Source: Gammaproteobacteria bacterium
GTDB lineage: Bacteria; Pseudomonadota; Gammaproteobacteria; SZUA-140
Length of the DNA: 64,000 nt
Assembly: GCA_015491865.1 (NCBI GenBank)
Contig: WFVD01000006.1
Coordinates: 1-64,000 of the forward strand
Direction of reading: 5' to 3'
Shown here: positions 10,128-18,694 of the stretch, in pieces
Layout of the letters: each line of letters begins with the position of its first letter
Position numbering within the stretch: position 1 is the first letter of the stretch
Program-made: the position numbers and the translations under genes
Notes under the pieces: model-generated
Told to the model about the DNA's origin: nothing
The model's database searches: none
What the model saw: only the letters and a program-made list of their open reading frames with translations

Positions 10128-12079
10128 CACTGCTCCACATAAGGGTAGTTGCTGAGAGAGAACTCTGGATGGATCACATCCAGCAGCGGGTGGTTTCTAA
10201 TGAAATCATCTGGATAGTAACCAAAATTTAACACCCCCTTACGCTGCAGTAGTCGCATATGGCGTGCGATCTCTAGCGAGTCAATCGGCTTTTTATTTCG
10301 CCAGTCAATGCTCTGTAATTCAAAAACCACGCTGCTCAGCTCTCCTACCTGCTCAATGGCATGAGAGACCAGCGATGCCAGCCATTCATCTGCATCTGCC
10401 GCCTCTTCCATATAAGGCATCGCCATCACGGCAGTATAATCATAGTTTTCAACAAAGAGCGGTAACGACTGAGCAAACCATGTTTCAGACTCTGGCTGTA
10501 GAATCACACGTGCATAGAGGTTACGGGCTGTCTTTATATCGGAGCGATACTGTTTTACGCGGTCACGCAGATAATGAGTAAACTCAATTAATGCCTCTGT
10601 TTTACCTCTGCTCCATTTATTCAACAGTAGAGGATCGCGCCGGATCTGTTCAATGGAATCAACCATCCCCAGCTCCTCACGATAATATTGCAGCGCCCAC
10701 GGGCTGCTATCCTCAAAGTCACTCAAATAGGCGTCATCATGAAACAGCAGGCCGGCGAAATTAGCCTGCCTGGCGAGATCTTCGTAGATATCACCGATCA
10801 CCTCTCGAACCCGCGGGTGAAAGGGCGAGAGACGACGGTAAGAGTCGTCGGGAATAACGCCATGTGGATGCGGCACGCTTTTCACATAATATGCTGACAG
10901 TGGATGATCATCCTTAAACTGATAAGCGAGCACTGGTAACCAGGCGTATACACTCACTCCAGCACGGGTTCGCAACTGCCAGGCAACGCGATTAAAGAGA
11001 TCGGCGCGCATCGGTAGATGCCGATTGGGATAATAAAGTGCATCGGCGTGACCATCACCATCCGGATCAGCATAGGCCTGAAGATAGACTGTGTTGATCT
11101 GTAGTGACTTGATACGGTCAAGTAGTAGCCCGAGGTTTTTCTCCTGCTGTCGAGGGTCATCATCATAAACGTAATCAAGATCGACATGGGCGACGCGCAC
11201 TGGTGGCTCTTTCCAGGGTTGCAGGTCCCAGACCATGTCAGAGAGTGTTGCGTTGTTTTTAACCAGCACACGCTTAATACTGGAAAGCTCAGAGAGGTGG
11301 CTGCCCCCACTATCGAGGCTCATGGTGTAGGGCATCCCCACACTGGTAGCAATGTCGATGGAGACCTGGTTATAGGCACCGTAAGGCCAGACCAGCACTC
11401 GTGGTGCTTTGCCAGTGTGTTTTTTAATCTGGTTGACACTTTTTGTTAAGTCATCTCGCAGACGCTGTTTAAACTGGGCTTCACTCTCATAGCGGCCACT
11501 CACGTGATCATAACGTTGTGTTACGGCAGCCGGCTGGCTATTCCCCTGTGGGTTGGCGCTGATACCCCGATGAAGATCATAACTATGCGAGGCGACCTCA
11601 ACCAGGCCAGAGCTGACCATCTCATTCACTTCGTGCCATTCAAGAAAATGTTCACGCGGCACCTGTTCATCACCGTAGGCGACCATCTCTCCGGCCGGCA
11701 CATCCATCCACTTCCCAACCAGTGCGATCACCGCCGGGTAATTAAATAGTTTTAGCAGCGGAAAAACACGGGTATAGACACTTCGATAACCATCATCAAA
11801 ACTCAATAATATCGCCCTGTCTGGCAACGGCCTGCCACCGTTCCGTGCGACGATGATCTGCTCCATACTCACTGGCTGATAGCCCTGTTCACGTAGCCAT
11901 GAAAACTGTGAAACCAGCTCGGCGCTCTTGATGAACATGATGCTACTCGAGCCAGACAGCACCGCATCATCACTGACATCGTGATAACTCAATGTAATAA
12001 AACGTTGTGATGGCGGCTGTGCATGCGCCACGCCAAGCAGGCTCCAGATAATAATCAACATAAAGCTCAGGCGTTTCAC
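10127..12079 (-). CDS. pgaB: PGA N-deacetylase/hydrolase PgaB
   Basis: A 650-residue two-domain periplasmic protein. The N-terminal polysaccharide deacetylase (NodB-like) domain has TLSYHDV, LLSFDDGY with the catalytic Asp and metal-binding Asp, and ASHSYDLH with metal-binding histidines. The C-terminal PgaB glycoside-hydrolase domain begins near VAHVDLDYVYDDD and includes YAWLPVLAY. Partial deacetylation of PGA is needed for export through PgaA. Unlike E. coli PgaB, which is an outer-membrane lipoprotein, the signal peptide here (about residues 1-20, ending GVAHA) has no cysteine lipobox and looks like a signal peptidase I type. The start is GTG and lies two bases after the pgaA stop. Confidence 0.96.
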   Translation of the reverse strand: MKRLSFMLIIIWSLLGVAHAQPPSQRFITLSYHDVSDDAVLSGSSSIMFIKSAELVSQFSWLREQGYQPVSMEQIIVARNGGRPLPDRAILLSFDDGYRSVYTRVFPLLKLFNYPAVIALVGKWMDVPAGEMVAYGDEQVPREHFLEWHEVNEMVSSGLVEVASHSYDLHRGISANPQGNSQPAAVTQRYDHVSGRYESEAQFKQRLRDDLTKSVNQIKKHTGKAPRVLVWPYGAYNQVSIDIATSVGMPYTMSLDSGGSHLSELSSIKRVLVKNNATLSDMVWDLQPWKEPPVRVAHVDLDYVYDDDPRQQEKNLGLLLDRIKSLQINTVYLQAYADPDGDGHADALYYPNRHLPMRADLFNRVAWQLRTRAGVSVYAWLPVLAYQFKDDHPLSAYYVKSVPHPHGVIPDDSYRRLSPFHPRVREVIGDIYEDLARQANFAGLLFHDDAYLSDFEDSSPWALQYYREELGMVDSIEQIRRDPLLLNKWSRGKTEALIEFTHYLRDRVKQYRSDIKTARNLYARVILQPESETWFAQSLPLFVENYDYTAVMAMPYMEEAADADEWLASLVSHAIEQVGELSSVVFELQSIDWRNKKPIDSLEIARHMRLLQRKGVLNFGYYPDDFIRNHPLLDVIHPEFSLSNYPYVEQ

Positions 12080-12080
12080 G

Positions 12081-14522
12081 CTAAAATCTCCATCTCAGTG
12101 ATAGATCAAACTGTTCCCTAAACTCTGTCACACCATCGTAGGCACGCTGCCCTCTTGAAATGGCATAACGCAGTTCAGTACGGTCATTAAAATTCCATTG
12201 ATGCTCATAGCGCACTGTCCAGATCTGTTTTCCCCCATAGTTTTTCTGCTGATATTGCCCAACCGTAAGCGTAAGGCGATGGCGATAGGCGTAGTGATAG
12301 TGCCGTTTCAACAGCCATTCATTGATGAGACCGAGCTGAATGGTGGCATCACTTTCAGGGTTAAAATAGGGTGTGCCAGAACGGCTATTTTTCGACGTAT
12401 TGAGGCTCAGGATGCCATTCAACTTATAGTCGACCTTTGTGATCAAACGCTGATCGAGTGAAGCCCCGGCGCTTTGACGCCGGTTATTATCACTGAACTC
12501 CAGCCATCTAAGCGAAGTATCGATGCGGCGAAGTTCGTGAAAACGATAACTCACACCAATACCGCTACCCCAGCCGTCAACCCCCTGGGCACGCCCTCGC
12601 AGTGGAACATCATTACTATAACTATCAAGATTGGCAGAGAGCGACCAGTAGTCATCGATCATCCACACCCCTTCGCTGTTCAGGCCAATATCTGCGGCAC
12701 CGCCAAGATTACGCGCCAGCTCACTACGCAGCTCCAAGTCTCGCCCACGGTATTCGATACCCGCTCCAATACGGCGATAAATCGAGGTGCCTTCAGGAAA
12801 GCGCGCCTGAGCATGGAGGTGATGAAGATAGGGGCGATAGTGAGACTGTAGCGGACGGCCGAAAAGGTAACTGTTTAACGTTAAGTCACGACTCCCTTCC
12901 TGAACACCTGAGCTAAGACCTCGTGAAAAGTCGATTCGCAGCTCTCGCATGTTATGCAACTGCCATAGGCGATTAACATTTTTTAACCGAGAACTTTCCG
13001 GATAACGTCTATTTAACGCATCAATGCCCTGCTCGACCAGTGGGAACTCATACAGCGCATAGCGCGCATGCACCCGACCAATCGCCGCATCAAGGTAGTC
13101 TGGATCCTGAAAACCACCGATCTCAAACGCCTCCAGCGCACGCCGTGGCCAGCCACGCCACAAATAGATATAACCCAGGCTTGTACGAATATCGAGATTG
13201 GCCGGAGCCTGCCGGTTCAGTGGCTCCAGTCTGTTTTGCGCCTCGGCCAGCTGATCAATATAAGCGCGTGCATATGCAGCCGTTATCTCAACCGGGACTT
13301 TATCTGGATTCTGCGCTGGCCTGGCTGAATCTGCGAGCCGTTTCCATTCCGGTTGCTCGCGATTAAGGCGATCAATCAGTTCAATCGCGTTATCGTACTC
13401 CTCACACTCAATGTAGGCATAAAAAAGTGATAACTGAACCGCAACTGTCTGTTTACCAGCAGAGAGCACCTCAAGATAGAGATCCCGTGCCATCTCTGGC
13501 TCCTCAACCATAAAGTAGGCATCGGCAGCCGCAATTAATGCATGTCTCGAAAAGGTTGCTGCCTGCGCAGCCAGCTGCTGGTAAAGTTCGATAACTTCTG
13601 GCATGCGCTGTAGCGCCTGGAGAGCAACCATCAAATCAAATGCTACACGCTGATATTGAATACTCTCCCCCTGACCCGCTTCGCTTAATTCAACGAGTCG
13701 CCTCTTAAGGTAGACAACCGCTTCTGTTACTCGCTGCTTTTGCGCTCGCTCAGCATCACTTGAAAAGGCAGGCAGACGCCCCCAGCGGATTGAAATTGCG
13801 GCAACATCACGGTTGATCGCACTCACTTCATCTGCTGTGAGTAGACCTGGGTGGTTTTTTACCATGCTAGACGCCAGATGTGGGGCACCCAGACGATAGG
13901 TCATCAAAATACGCCCACGCAGACCATTAAGGTGGTCGGGGGCTAACTGAAGAATTTTCTCGTAGCGTGCCAGTGCGGCAAAATAGTGTTTGAGCGAAAT
14001 ATTGACGTACGCCTCTGCTTCAAGTAATTCCAGCACTTCAGCATCATCAACCGCGCTGTGATCACGAATAACCGCTAACGCCTCTTCTCCTCTTTGACTT
14101 TCACTAAGCGCAAGCGCCAGCCCCAGGCGACTCTGTAGTCGCAGAGGCGCACGCTGCACAGCAGCCTGATATGCCTGCACTGCAAAATCATAACGTTTCA
14201 GATTACGAGCAGATTTTCCAATCGTCTCAAGCACATAAGGCGGCAATTGCTCAAGCTCAAGCTGATCTGCATGTTGTAGCACCTCCGCATCCCGCTCTTC
14301 CCACCCGAGGATGGCGATATAGTCGTAGTAATACTGCGGCCTCTCCGGAAAATGGGCGCGTAGAAGTGAAAGCTGCGCCAGCGCCCGCTCACTCTCTCCC
14401 GCACGCGCAAAGCCCAAAGCCTCCTGATGTAATGCTGTTGCATTACCCTCCAGTGGTATTTCAGCCGCAACTGAGCCCGCGAATAAAGCAACAAATAGAA
14501 AAAAAAACCGCCAGCCAAACAA
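12081..14522 (-). CDS. pgaA: PGA outer-membrane export porin PgaA
   Basis: An 813-residue protein with a signal peptide (about 1-20), a long N-terminal superhelix of tetratricopeptide repeats (about residues 30-500, e.g. ALAQLSLLRAHFPERPQYYYDY and YDFAVQAYQAAVQRAP), and a C-terminal beta-barrel (about 515-813) with alternating aromatic residues ending in the outer-membrane signature LRWRF. PgaA binds deacetylated PGA and secretes it. The start codon is TTG, chosen because AAGGA lies about nine bases before it and the product begins with a good signal peptide. It heads the pgaABCD operon. Confidence 0.95.
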   Translation of the reverse strand: MFGWRFFFLFVALFAGSVAAEIPLEGNATALHQEALGFARAGESERALAQLSLLRAHFPERPQYYYDYIAILGWEERDAEVLQHADQLELEQLPPYVLETIGKSARNLKRYDFAVQAYQAAVQRAPLRLQSRLGLALALSESQRGEEALAVIRDHSAVDDAEVLELLEAEAYVNISLKHYFAALARYEKILQLAPDHLNGLRGRILMTYRLGAPHLASSMVKNHPGLLTADEVSAINRDVAAISIRWGRLPAFSSDAERAQKQRVTEAVVYLKRRLVELSEAGQGESIQYQRVAFDLMVALQALQRMPEVIELYQQLAAQAATFSRHALIAAADAYFMVEEPEMARDLYLEVLSAGKQTVAVQLSLFYAYIECEEYDNAIELIDRLNREQPEWKRLADSARPAQNPDKVPVEITAAYARAYIDQLAEAQNRLEPLNRQAPANLDIRTSLGYIYLWRGWPRRALEAFEIGGFQDPDYLDAAIGRVHARYALYEFPLVEQGIDALNRRYPESSRLKNVNRLWQLHNMRELRIDFSRGLSSGVQEGSRDLTLNSYLFGRPLQSHYRPYLHHLHAQARFPEGTSIYRRIGAGIEYRGRDLELRSELARNLGGAADIGLNSEGVWMIDDYWSLSANLDSYSNDVPLRGRAQGVDGWGSGIGVSYRFHELRRIDTSLRWLEFSDNNRRQSAGASLDQRLITKVDYKLNGILSLNTSKNSRSGTPYFNPESDATIQLGLINEWLLKRHYHYAYRHRLTLTVGQYQQKNYGGKQIWTVRYEHQWNFNDRTELRYAISRGQRAYDGVTEFREQFDLSLRWRF

Positions 14523-14886
14523 AATTAATCCTTAGATTTCATCATTAACACCCGTTTATCGGACTAAAACCCGTTCTCTTTATCTTCCAGAGAAAAAATG
14601 ACCTTATCAAATAGATCTCAGTCTCTCAAAGGGTCCTCAAAAAACAGCGCGTACCCCTTCCCTTTATGCGCTAAACGATCCTGTTAGCTGCACTCAACAG
14701 ATCAATGCCAACCCCTTGCCCAGGGCTTCTGTTTTCAACAGTCTGTTAAATCACCATGAGAGCTTTTGCACGACACCATTTAGCCCACTCTTCTTTCGCG
14801 CCTGTATCGCATAAAGCACCCTGTTTCAGTTTGATTTCAGCTTTCCCTGTTAGCCTCTTCTCCACTGAAATAGCGAGGATAATTCA
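14523..14886. other. 364-base divergent control region between pga and the cytochrome/two-component operon
   Basis: This gap holds the leaders of pgaA (minus) and the cytochrome b561 gene (plus). The most structured element is the direct repeat described separately at 14824-14840. A 44-codon open frame ending in an ATGA overlap with the cytochrome gene is present but lacks a ribosome-binding site. No terminator is expected between divergent genes and none was seen. Confidence 0.5.
14824..14840 (+). promoter_or_regulatory. PhoP/OmpR-type direct-repeat box
   Basis: TTTCAG-N5-TTTCAG repeats with an 11-base period; shifted by two bases it reads TGTTTC-N5-GATTTC, close to the enterobacterial PhoP box (TGTTTA-N5-TGTTTA). 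It ends 46 bases before the cytochrome b561 start, a suitable distance for activation by the PhoP-like regulator encoded two genes downstream. The match is by eye. Confidence 0.45.
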
Positions 14887-15453
14887 ATGAAAAGCCCTGA
14901 TGAAATTAAGGTATGGGATCCTCTTGTTCGACTCTTTCACTGGGGGCTGGTTGTTACCTTTGCCATCTGCTATATCACCGAAGAGGAGTTTATGGATCTA
15001 CATGTCTGGAGCGGCTACGCCATTCTAGTGCTACTGGCGATACGCTTCATCTGGGGCTTCATCGGTACTGAGCACGCCCGCTTCTCCGACTTTATCTACC
15101 GCCCATCGAAGGTCTGGGAATATACCAGAGAGGCGCTCTATTGTCGCGCCAGGCGCTACATTGGTCATAATCCTGCGGGAGGCGCGATGATCGTACTTTT
15201 TTTTGCAGCGCTCCTCCTCACCACCCTCTCCGGTATCATGCTCTACGGTGCTGATGAGCAGGCAGGCCCGATGGCCGCAATAATGAGTGGCGCCGGTGAG
15301 GTGATTGAAGATCTGCTTGAAGAAGTTCACGAGTTCTTTGCCAACTTCACCTTGCTACTGATCTTTATCCATGTTGTCGGGGTTTTATTCGAAAGCCTGC
15401 TTCATCGTGAAAATCTTATTCGCGCGATGATCAACGGACGTAAAAAGGCGTAA
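14887..15453 (+). CDS. Di-haem cytochrome b561 family protein
   Basis: A 188-residue inner-membrane b-type cytochrome with four hydrophobic helices (about 18-35, 42-60, 100-118, 150-170). Histidines H18 (LFHWG), H39 (DLHVWSGY) and those in EEVHEFFANF and LIFIHVVGV are the likely haem ligands, and the N-terminal VWDPLVRLFHW is typical of the Ni/Fe-hydrogenase/cytochrome-b561 group. Such proteins pass electrons between quinols and periplasmic or soluble partners. It heads an operon with a PepSY protein and a PhoPQ-like pair, a recurring gammaproteobacterial cluster. A candidate regulator box lies just upstream. Confidence 0.9.
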   Translation: MKSPDEIKVWDPLVRLFHWGLVVTFAICYITEEEFMDLHVWSGYAILVLLAIRFIWGFIGTEHARFSDFIYRPSKVWEYTREALYCRARRYIGHNPAGGAMIVLFFAALLLTTLSGIMLYGADEQAGPMAAIMSGAGEVIEDLLEEVHEFFANFTLLLIFIHVVGVLFESLLHRENLIRAMINGRKKA

Positions 15454-15516
15454 CATTAGCTTATGGCCTGTTAACAGTAATCACCGCCTCAAGCCACCTG
15501 AAATAGAGAACTACAA

Positions 15517-15825
15517 ATGAACAGTCGCTACCTCACAACGGCAATGATGGCCATCACCCTGACCATCGACATCGGCACCGCTATGGCCAGTGATGACCAT
15601 AACGAAGCACGCCGCCTGAAAGATGCAGGTAAGATCTTCCCGCTTGAACAGATCATTAAAAAGGCTCGCCAACAGCACCAGGGGCGCATCATTGAGATTG
15701 AACTGGAGCATGAAAAGGGACGCTATATTTATGAACTGGAACTGCTCGATAAAAACGGTACTGTATGGGAGTTTGAGTTTGATGCCAGCAGCGGTGAGCT
15801 GATCAAAAAGGAGAAAGATGATTAG
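15517..15825 (+). CDS. Periplasmic PepSY-domain protein
   Basis: 102 residues with a signal peptide (cleavage near AMA-SDDH, residue 25) and one PepSY domain: IIKKARQQHQGRIIEIELE, then YIYELELLDKNGTVWEFEFDASSGELI. These domains are often found next to two-component systems and membrane cytochromes and may bind peptides or modulate sensor activity. It lies 63 bases after the cytochrome gene, and its stop codon is immediately followed by the start of the response regulator, so they are co-transcribed. Confidence 0.9.
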   Translation: MNSRYLTTAMMAITLTIDIGTAMASDDHNEARRLKDAGKIFPLEQIIKKARQQHQGRIIEIELEHEKGRYIYELELLDKNGTVWEFEFDASSGELIKKEKDD

Positions 15826-16494
15826 ATGCGATTACTACTCGTTGAAGATGATATGCCGCTAAGCAACGCTCTCAAGAGAGACCTTCGTCATCGGGGCTTT
15901 GCTGTTGATGTTGCGGATAACGGCATCGATGCTGAACACATGGGATTCGAGGAGCCCTATGATGTGGTGATCCTCGATCTTGGTCTCCCGCAGCGACCAG
16001 GACTGGAGGTGCTTTCCCACTGGCGCGCGCAGGGAAATAAGGTGCCGGTCATTATCCTTACCGCGCGTGACGCCTGGCATGAAAAAGTGGATGGCTTTAA
16101 AACCGGTGCCGACGACTACCTCGCCAAACCGTTTCATGTGGAAGAGTTAATTGTCCGCCTCAATGCTCTGATCCGACGTAGTCAGACACAGGATATCGGC
16201 GAGCTACAGGCTGCAGGGCTTGTGCTGGATGAAGCACACCAGACCGTGATAGATATCGCAGGAACGCCCCATGAGCTAACCGGCACAGAGTTCCGTCTGC
16301 TACGTTATATGATGAGCCACCCCGGCATGGTGCTGTCAAAGTCGCGCCTTACCGAGCATGTCTATGAATATGATGCTGACCGCGACAGTAATGTAATCGA
16401 GGTGTATATCAAGCGCCTGCGTAACAAGCTCGGTAACGAGCTGATTAAAACAAAACGCGGCCAGGGTTACATCTTTGCTCCACCCGCCCGATGA
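15826..16494 (+). CDS. OmpR-family response regulator, PhoP-like
   Basis: 222 residues: an N-terminal receiver with acidic pocket E7/D8/D9, phospho-acceptor D51 (VVILDLGLP), T79 and K101 (LAKPF), and a C-terminal winged-helix domain (about 125-220) with GTEFRLLRYM and VEVYIKRLRNKLG-like DNA-recognition segments. The blocks TARDAWHEKVDGFKTGADDY and KPFHVEEL resemble enterobacterial PhoP more closely than OmpR. It overlaps the sensor gene by four bases (ATGA). It may control its own operon through the direct-repeat box at 14824-14840. Not given the phoP symbol because ligand and targets are unknown. Confidence 0.93.
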   Translation: MRLLLVEDDMPLSNALKRDLRHRGFAVDVADNGIDAEHMGFEEPYDVVILDLGLPQRPGLEVLSHWRAQGNKVPVIILTARDAWHEKVDGFKTGADDYLAKPFHVEELIVRLNALIRRSQTQDIGELQAAGLVLDEAHQTVIDIAGTPHELTGTEFRLLRYMMSHPGMVLSKSRLTEHVYEYDADRDSNVIEVYIKRLRNKLGNELIKTKRGQGYIFAPPAR

Positions 16495-17816
16495 AATCGC
16501 TGCAGTCACGCCTTGGTGTCGGGCTAACCATCAGCATTGTGATATTGATGCTGGTGCAGTGGCTAGCTGTCTCATTCAACATTCGCCATGTTGCCGAGGA
16601 CTTTGTCGCCTCACGACTACAGCATGACGCTGAAGACCTGCTCCCAACATTGCAGTTCACCGAAGGTGGTCTCACTGTAAATGAACAACGCATCAGTAGC
16701 GTCTATAGCGCGCCATTCTCAGGCCATTATTTCCGTATTCAAAGCCCGACGCAGACGCTACGCTCGCGCTCGCTGTGGGATGAAGAGATCATAACGCCGA
16801 CAATTTCTCCAGGCGAAGTTAACGAGTTCCACACAACAGGCCCCCAGGGGCAGCCCCTGCTGGTGTGGCAGGGTGGATACATGAAACGTGGCCAGCATGT
16901 CACCATTTCCGTCGCTGAAGATATCTTCCATATTGAAGAAGACATTACAGAGTTTATGTTCTGGTACAGTGCGGTAACGCTCCTTGCTATCATCCTGTTT
17001 ATCCTGACACAACTCACCATTCTGCGCTACAGCCTGCGCCCACTGGAACAGGTGCGGCAACAGATCGCTCTGCTAGAACGAGGTGAAACACATTCATTAA
17101 GTGAGGCGGTTCCCGCTGAGATTCGCCCTCTGGTAAGCGAATTTAACCAGCTTTTAACCGTCATGTCGCAGCGCCTGAAACGCTCCCGTAACGCCACGGG
17201 CAATCTCGCTCATGCACTTAAGACACCACTGTCACTCATGGTACAGCTGATTGACCGAGATGAACTCAGCAGCGCCCCGCAGCTCCAGCAGGAGCTGCAC
17301 CAGAGTGTCTCACGCATTCAGCAACTGATGGAACGAGAGCTAAAGCGCGCGCAGCTGGCGGGCAAGGCAACCAGTGGGCAGCAGTTCTGTTTCGAAATAG
17401 AGCTACCCCCCTTAGTCGATACGTTACAACGCATCTATCAGGAACGGAGCATCGTTATCAACACGACTATCGCCCACAACATTCAATATGCCGCAGACAG
17501 GGAAGACCTATTAGAGCTCATAGGAAACCTGCTGGATAACGCCTGCAAGTGGGCAGAACATCAGGTGAGATTGTCGATTTCGTACAACCACAGCCTGCTC
17601 ATTGAGGTTGAGGATGATGGCCCTGGCTGTAGCGATGAAGCCATGCTAAAACTCACTCAGCGCGGCACCCGTATTGATGAAAACAGCACAGAAAATGTCG
17701 ATGGGCATGGACTGGGACTGGCGATCGTCCACGATATTGTGACAGCCTACGCAGGCAAACTGCAATTTAAACGCTCTGCCATGGGCGGCCTTGCCGTCCG
17801 CGCTACCTTGACCTGA
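16491..17816 (+). CDS. Sensor histidine kinase, PhoQ-like
   Basis: 441 residues. Two transmembrane helices (about 9-28 and 158-178) flank a periplasmic domain of about 130 residues. A HAMP-like linker precedes the H-box NLAHALKTPL with the phospho-accepting H241, a PhoQ-type H-box. The ATPase domain shows N-box LIGNLLDNACKWAE, G1 EDDGPGCS and G2 DGHGLGLAI. The partner is the adjacent response regulator. In PhoQ the periplasmic domain senses Mg2+, acidity and peptides; here the domain is too divergent to infer the ligand, and the PepSY and cytochrome neighbours leave a redox or envelope signal open. Confidence 0.93.
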   Translation: MKSLQSRLGVGLTISIVILMLVQWLAVSFNIRHVAEDFVASRLQHDAEDLLPTLQFTEGGLTVNEQRISSVYSAPFSGHYFRIQSPTQTLRSRSLWDEEIITPTISPGEVNEFHTTGPQGQPLLVWQGGYMKRGQHVTISVAEDIFHIEEDITEFMFWYSAVTLLAIILFILTQLTILRYSLRPLEQVRQQIALLERGETHSLSEAVPAEIRPLVSEFNQLLTVMSQRLKRSRNATGNLAHALKTPLSLMVQLIDRDELSSAPQLQQELHQSVSRIQQLMERELKRAQLAGKATSGQQFCFEIELPPLVDTLQRIYQERSIVINTTIAHNIQYAADREDLLELIGNLLDNACKWAEHQVRLSISYNHSLLIEVEDDGPGCSDEAMLKLTQRGTRIDENSTENVDGHGLGLAIVHDIVTAYAGKLQFKRSAMGGLAVRATLT

Positions 17817-17822
17817 TACGGT

Positions 17823-17867
17823 AAAAAAAACAGGCCGCATTGAACCCAGCCGACTCAATAAAGCCTG
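17823..17867 (-). terminator. Rho-independent terminator of the slyD-like gene
   Basis: On the minus strand CAGGC and ATTGA pair with TCAAT and GCCTG around a GC-rich loop, followed by a run of eight T. It lies about 30 bases after the FKBP stop and just after the sensor-kinase gene, so it could also slow plus-strand transcription. Confidence 0.75.
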
Positions 17868-17894
17868 GCCGGGGCAGTGCTGGCAAGTAAGTGA

Positions 17895-18386
17895 TTAGTG
17901 GTCGTGATGCTCACCATCCGGACCGTGGGCATGACCATGCTCCAGCTCTTCTGCAGTAGCGTCACGAATATCAATGACCTTCACATCAAAGTTAAGTGAG
18001 ACACCAGCCAGGGGATGGTTACCATCGACAATCACATCATCACCATCAAGCTCCACCACGGTCACAATCATCATCTCACCTTCAGGACTTTGCGCGTGGA
18101 ACTGCATCCCAACATTGATCTCAGCCCCCTCTTCAAACATATCTTTCGGAACAGTCTGTAACAGCTCGTTTTCACGCTCGCCATAGCCCTCTTCCGGCGC
18201 TACCGCCACGCTCACTTCATCACCCACCACTTTACCCGCTAGCGCATTCTCAAGACCCGGTACAATATTGCGCGCGCCGTGCAGATAGACAAAATCCCCC
18301 TTCCCTTCCGAGCTATCGATGAGAGTACCCTCACCATCTTTGAGGACATAGTCCAGCGTTATAACTTTTTGATCTGCAATTTGCAC
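17895..18386 (-). CDS. SlyD-like FKBP-type peptidyl-prolyl isomerase
   Basis: 163 residues with FKBP blocks (VITLDYVLKDGEGTLIDSS, FVYLHGARNIVPGLENAL), an inserted chaperone flap domain (about 75-120) and the FKBP end GNHPLAGVSLNFDVKVI. The histidine-rich tail HGHAHGPDGEHHDH is the metal-binding tail of the SlyD type, which delivers Ni2+ to metalloenzymes in E. coli. It acts in the cytoplasm as a folding helper. The start is GTG, supported by a strong AAAGGAG seven bases upstream. A long inverted repeat overlaps its likely promoter. Confidence 0.93.
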   Translation of the reverse strand: MQIADQKVITLDYVLKDGEGTLIDSSEGKGDFVYLHGARNIVPGLENALAGKVVGDEVSVAVAPEEGYGERENELLQTVPKDMFEEGAEINVGMQFHAQSPEGEMMIVTVVELDGDDVIVDGNHPLAGVSLNFDVKVIDIRDATAEELEHGHAHGPDGEHHDH

Positions 18387-18447
18387 GTAGCGCTCCTTTA
18401 AATGAAATATAAAAATGAGTGGCGATTATAAGATCGCACACATTATC

Positions 18448-18476
18448 GAGCGCTATTATAAACGCAAATAGCGCTC
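18448..18476. promoter_or_regulatory. 10-bp inverted repeat over a -10 hexamer upstream of slyD
   Basis: GAGCGCTATT (18448-18457) is the exact reverse complement of AATAGCGCTC (18467-18476), with nine bases between. A minus-strand TATAAT (18455-18460) overlaps the left arm, about 70 bases before the slyD-like start. Arrangement and symmetry suit an operator or a leader hairpin. Confidence 0.45.
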
Positions 18477-18523
18477 CCCTATTTAAGTTTCTACTGCTTA
18501 CGCCGATTAGATGGGCGTTAAAT

Positions 18524-18563
18524 TTAGGGCTGATGCAAACTCATGCAGAAAAAACAGCCCTAA
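18524..18563. repeat. Inverted repeat (9-bp arms) in the slyD-globin gap
   Basis: TTAGGGCTG and CAGCCCTAA enclose 22 bases that contain two further TGCA palindromes. A short T5 run begins nine bases after the right arm. It could be the 3' end of a small RNA or a control structure ahead of the globin promoter; no more can be said. Confidence 0.35.
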
Positions 18564-18618
18564 CCAATTTGTTTTTACTCGATTTATCAAAATAACCACG
18601 TTTTTTTCAATAAAATTA

Positions 18619-18646
18619 TTTACAAAATATCTTTCTTAATTATAGA
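18619..18646 (+). promoter_or_regulatory. Candidate sigma70 promoter of the globin gene
   Basis: TTTACA (18619-18624) and TATAGA (18641-18646) are separated by 16 bases and lie in very AT-rich DNA about 50 bases before the globin start. No FNR or NsrR site was recognised by eye. Confidence 0.45.
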
Positions 18647-18694
18647 ATAGCATCTCATATACACCTTATGGGCCGTAACGGAGGATTCAAAAAT

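Noticed and set aside
14756-14890. 44-codon leader frame overlapping the cytochrome b561 start by ATGA
   Set aside because: No ribosome-binding site and an unlikely composition; the overlap may be chance.
18668-18694. Earlier ATG for the globin gene
   Set aside because: The second ATG at 18695 has GGAGG at ideal spacing and a better N-terminus.
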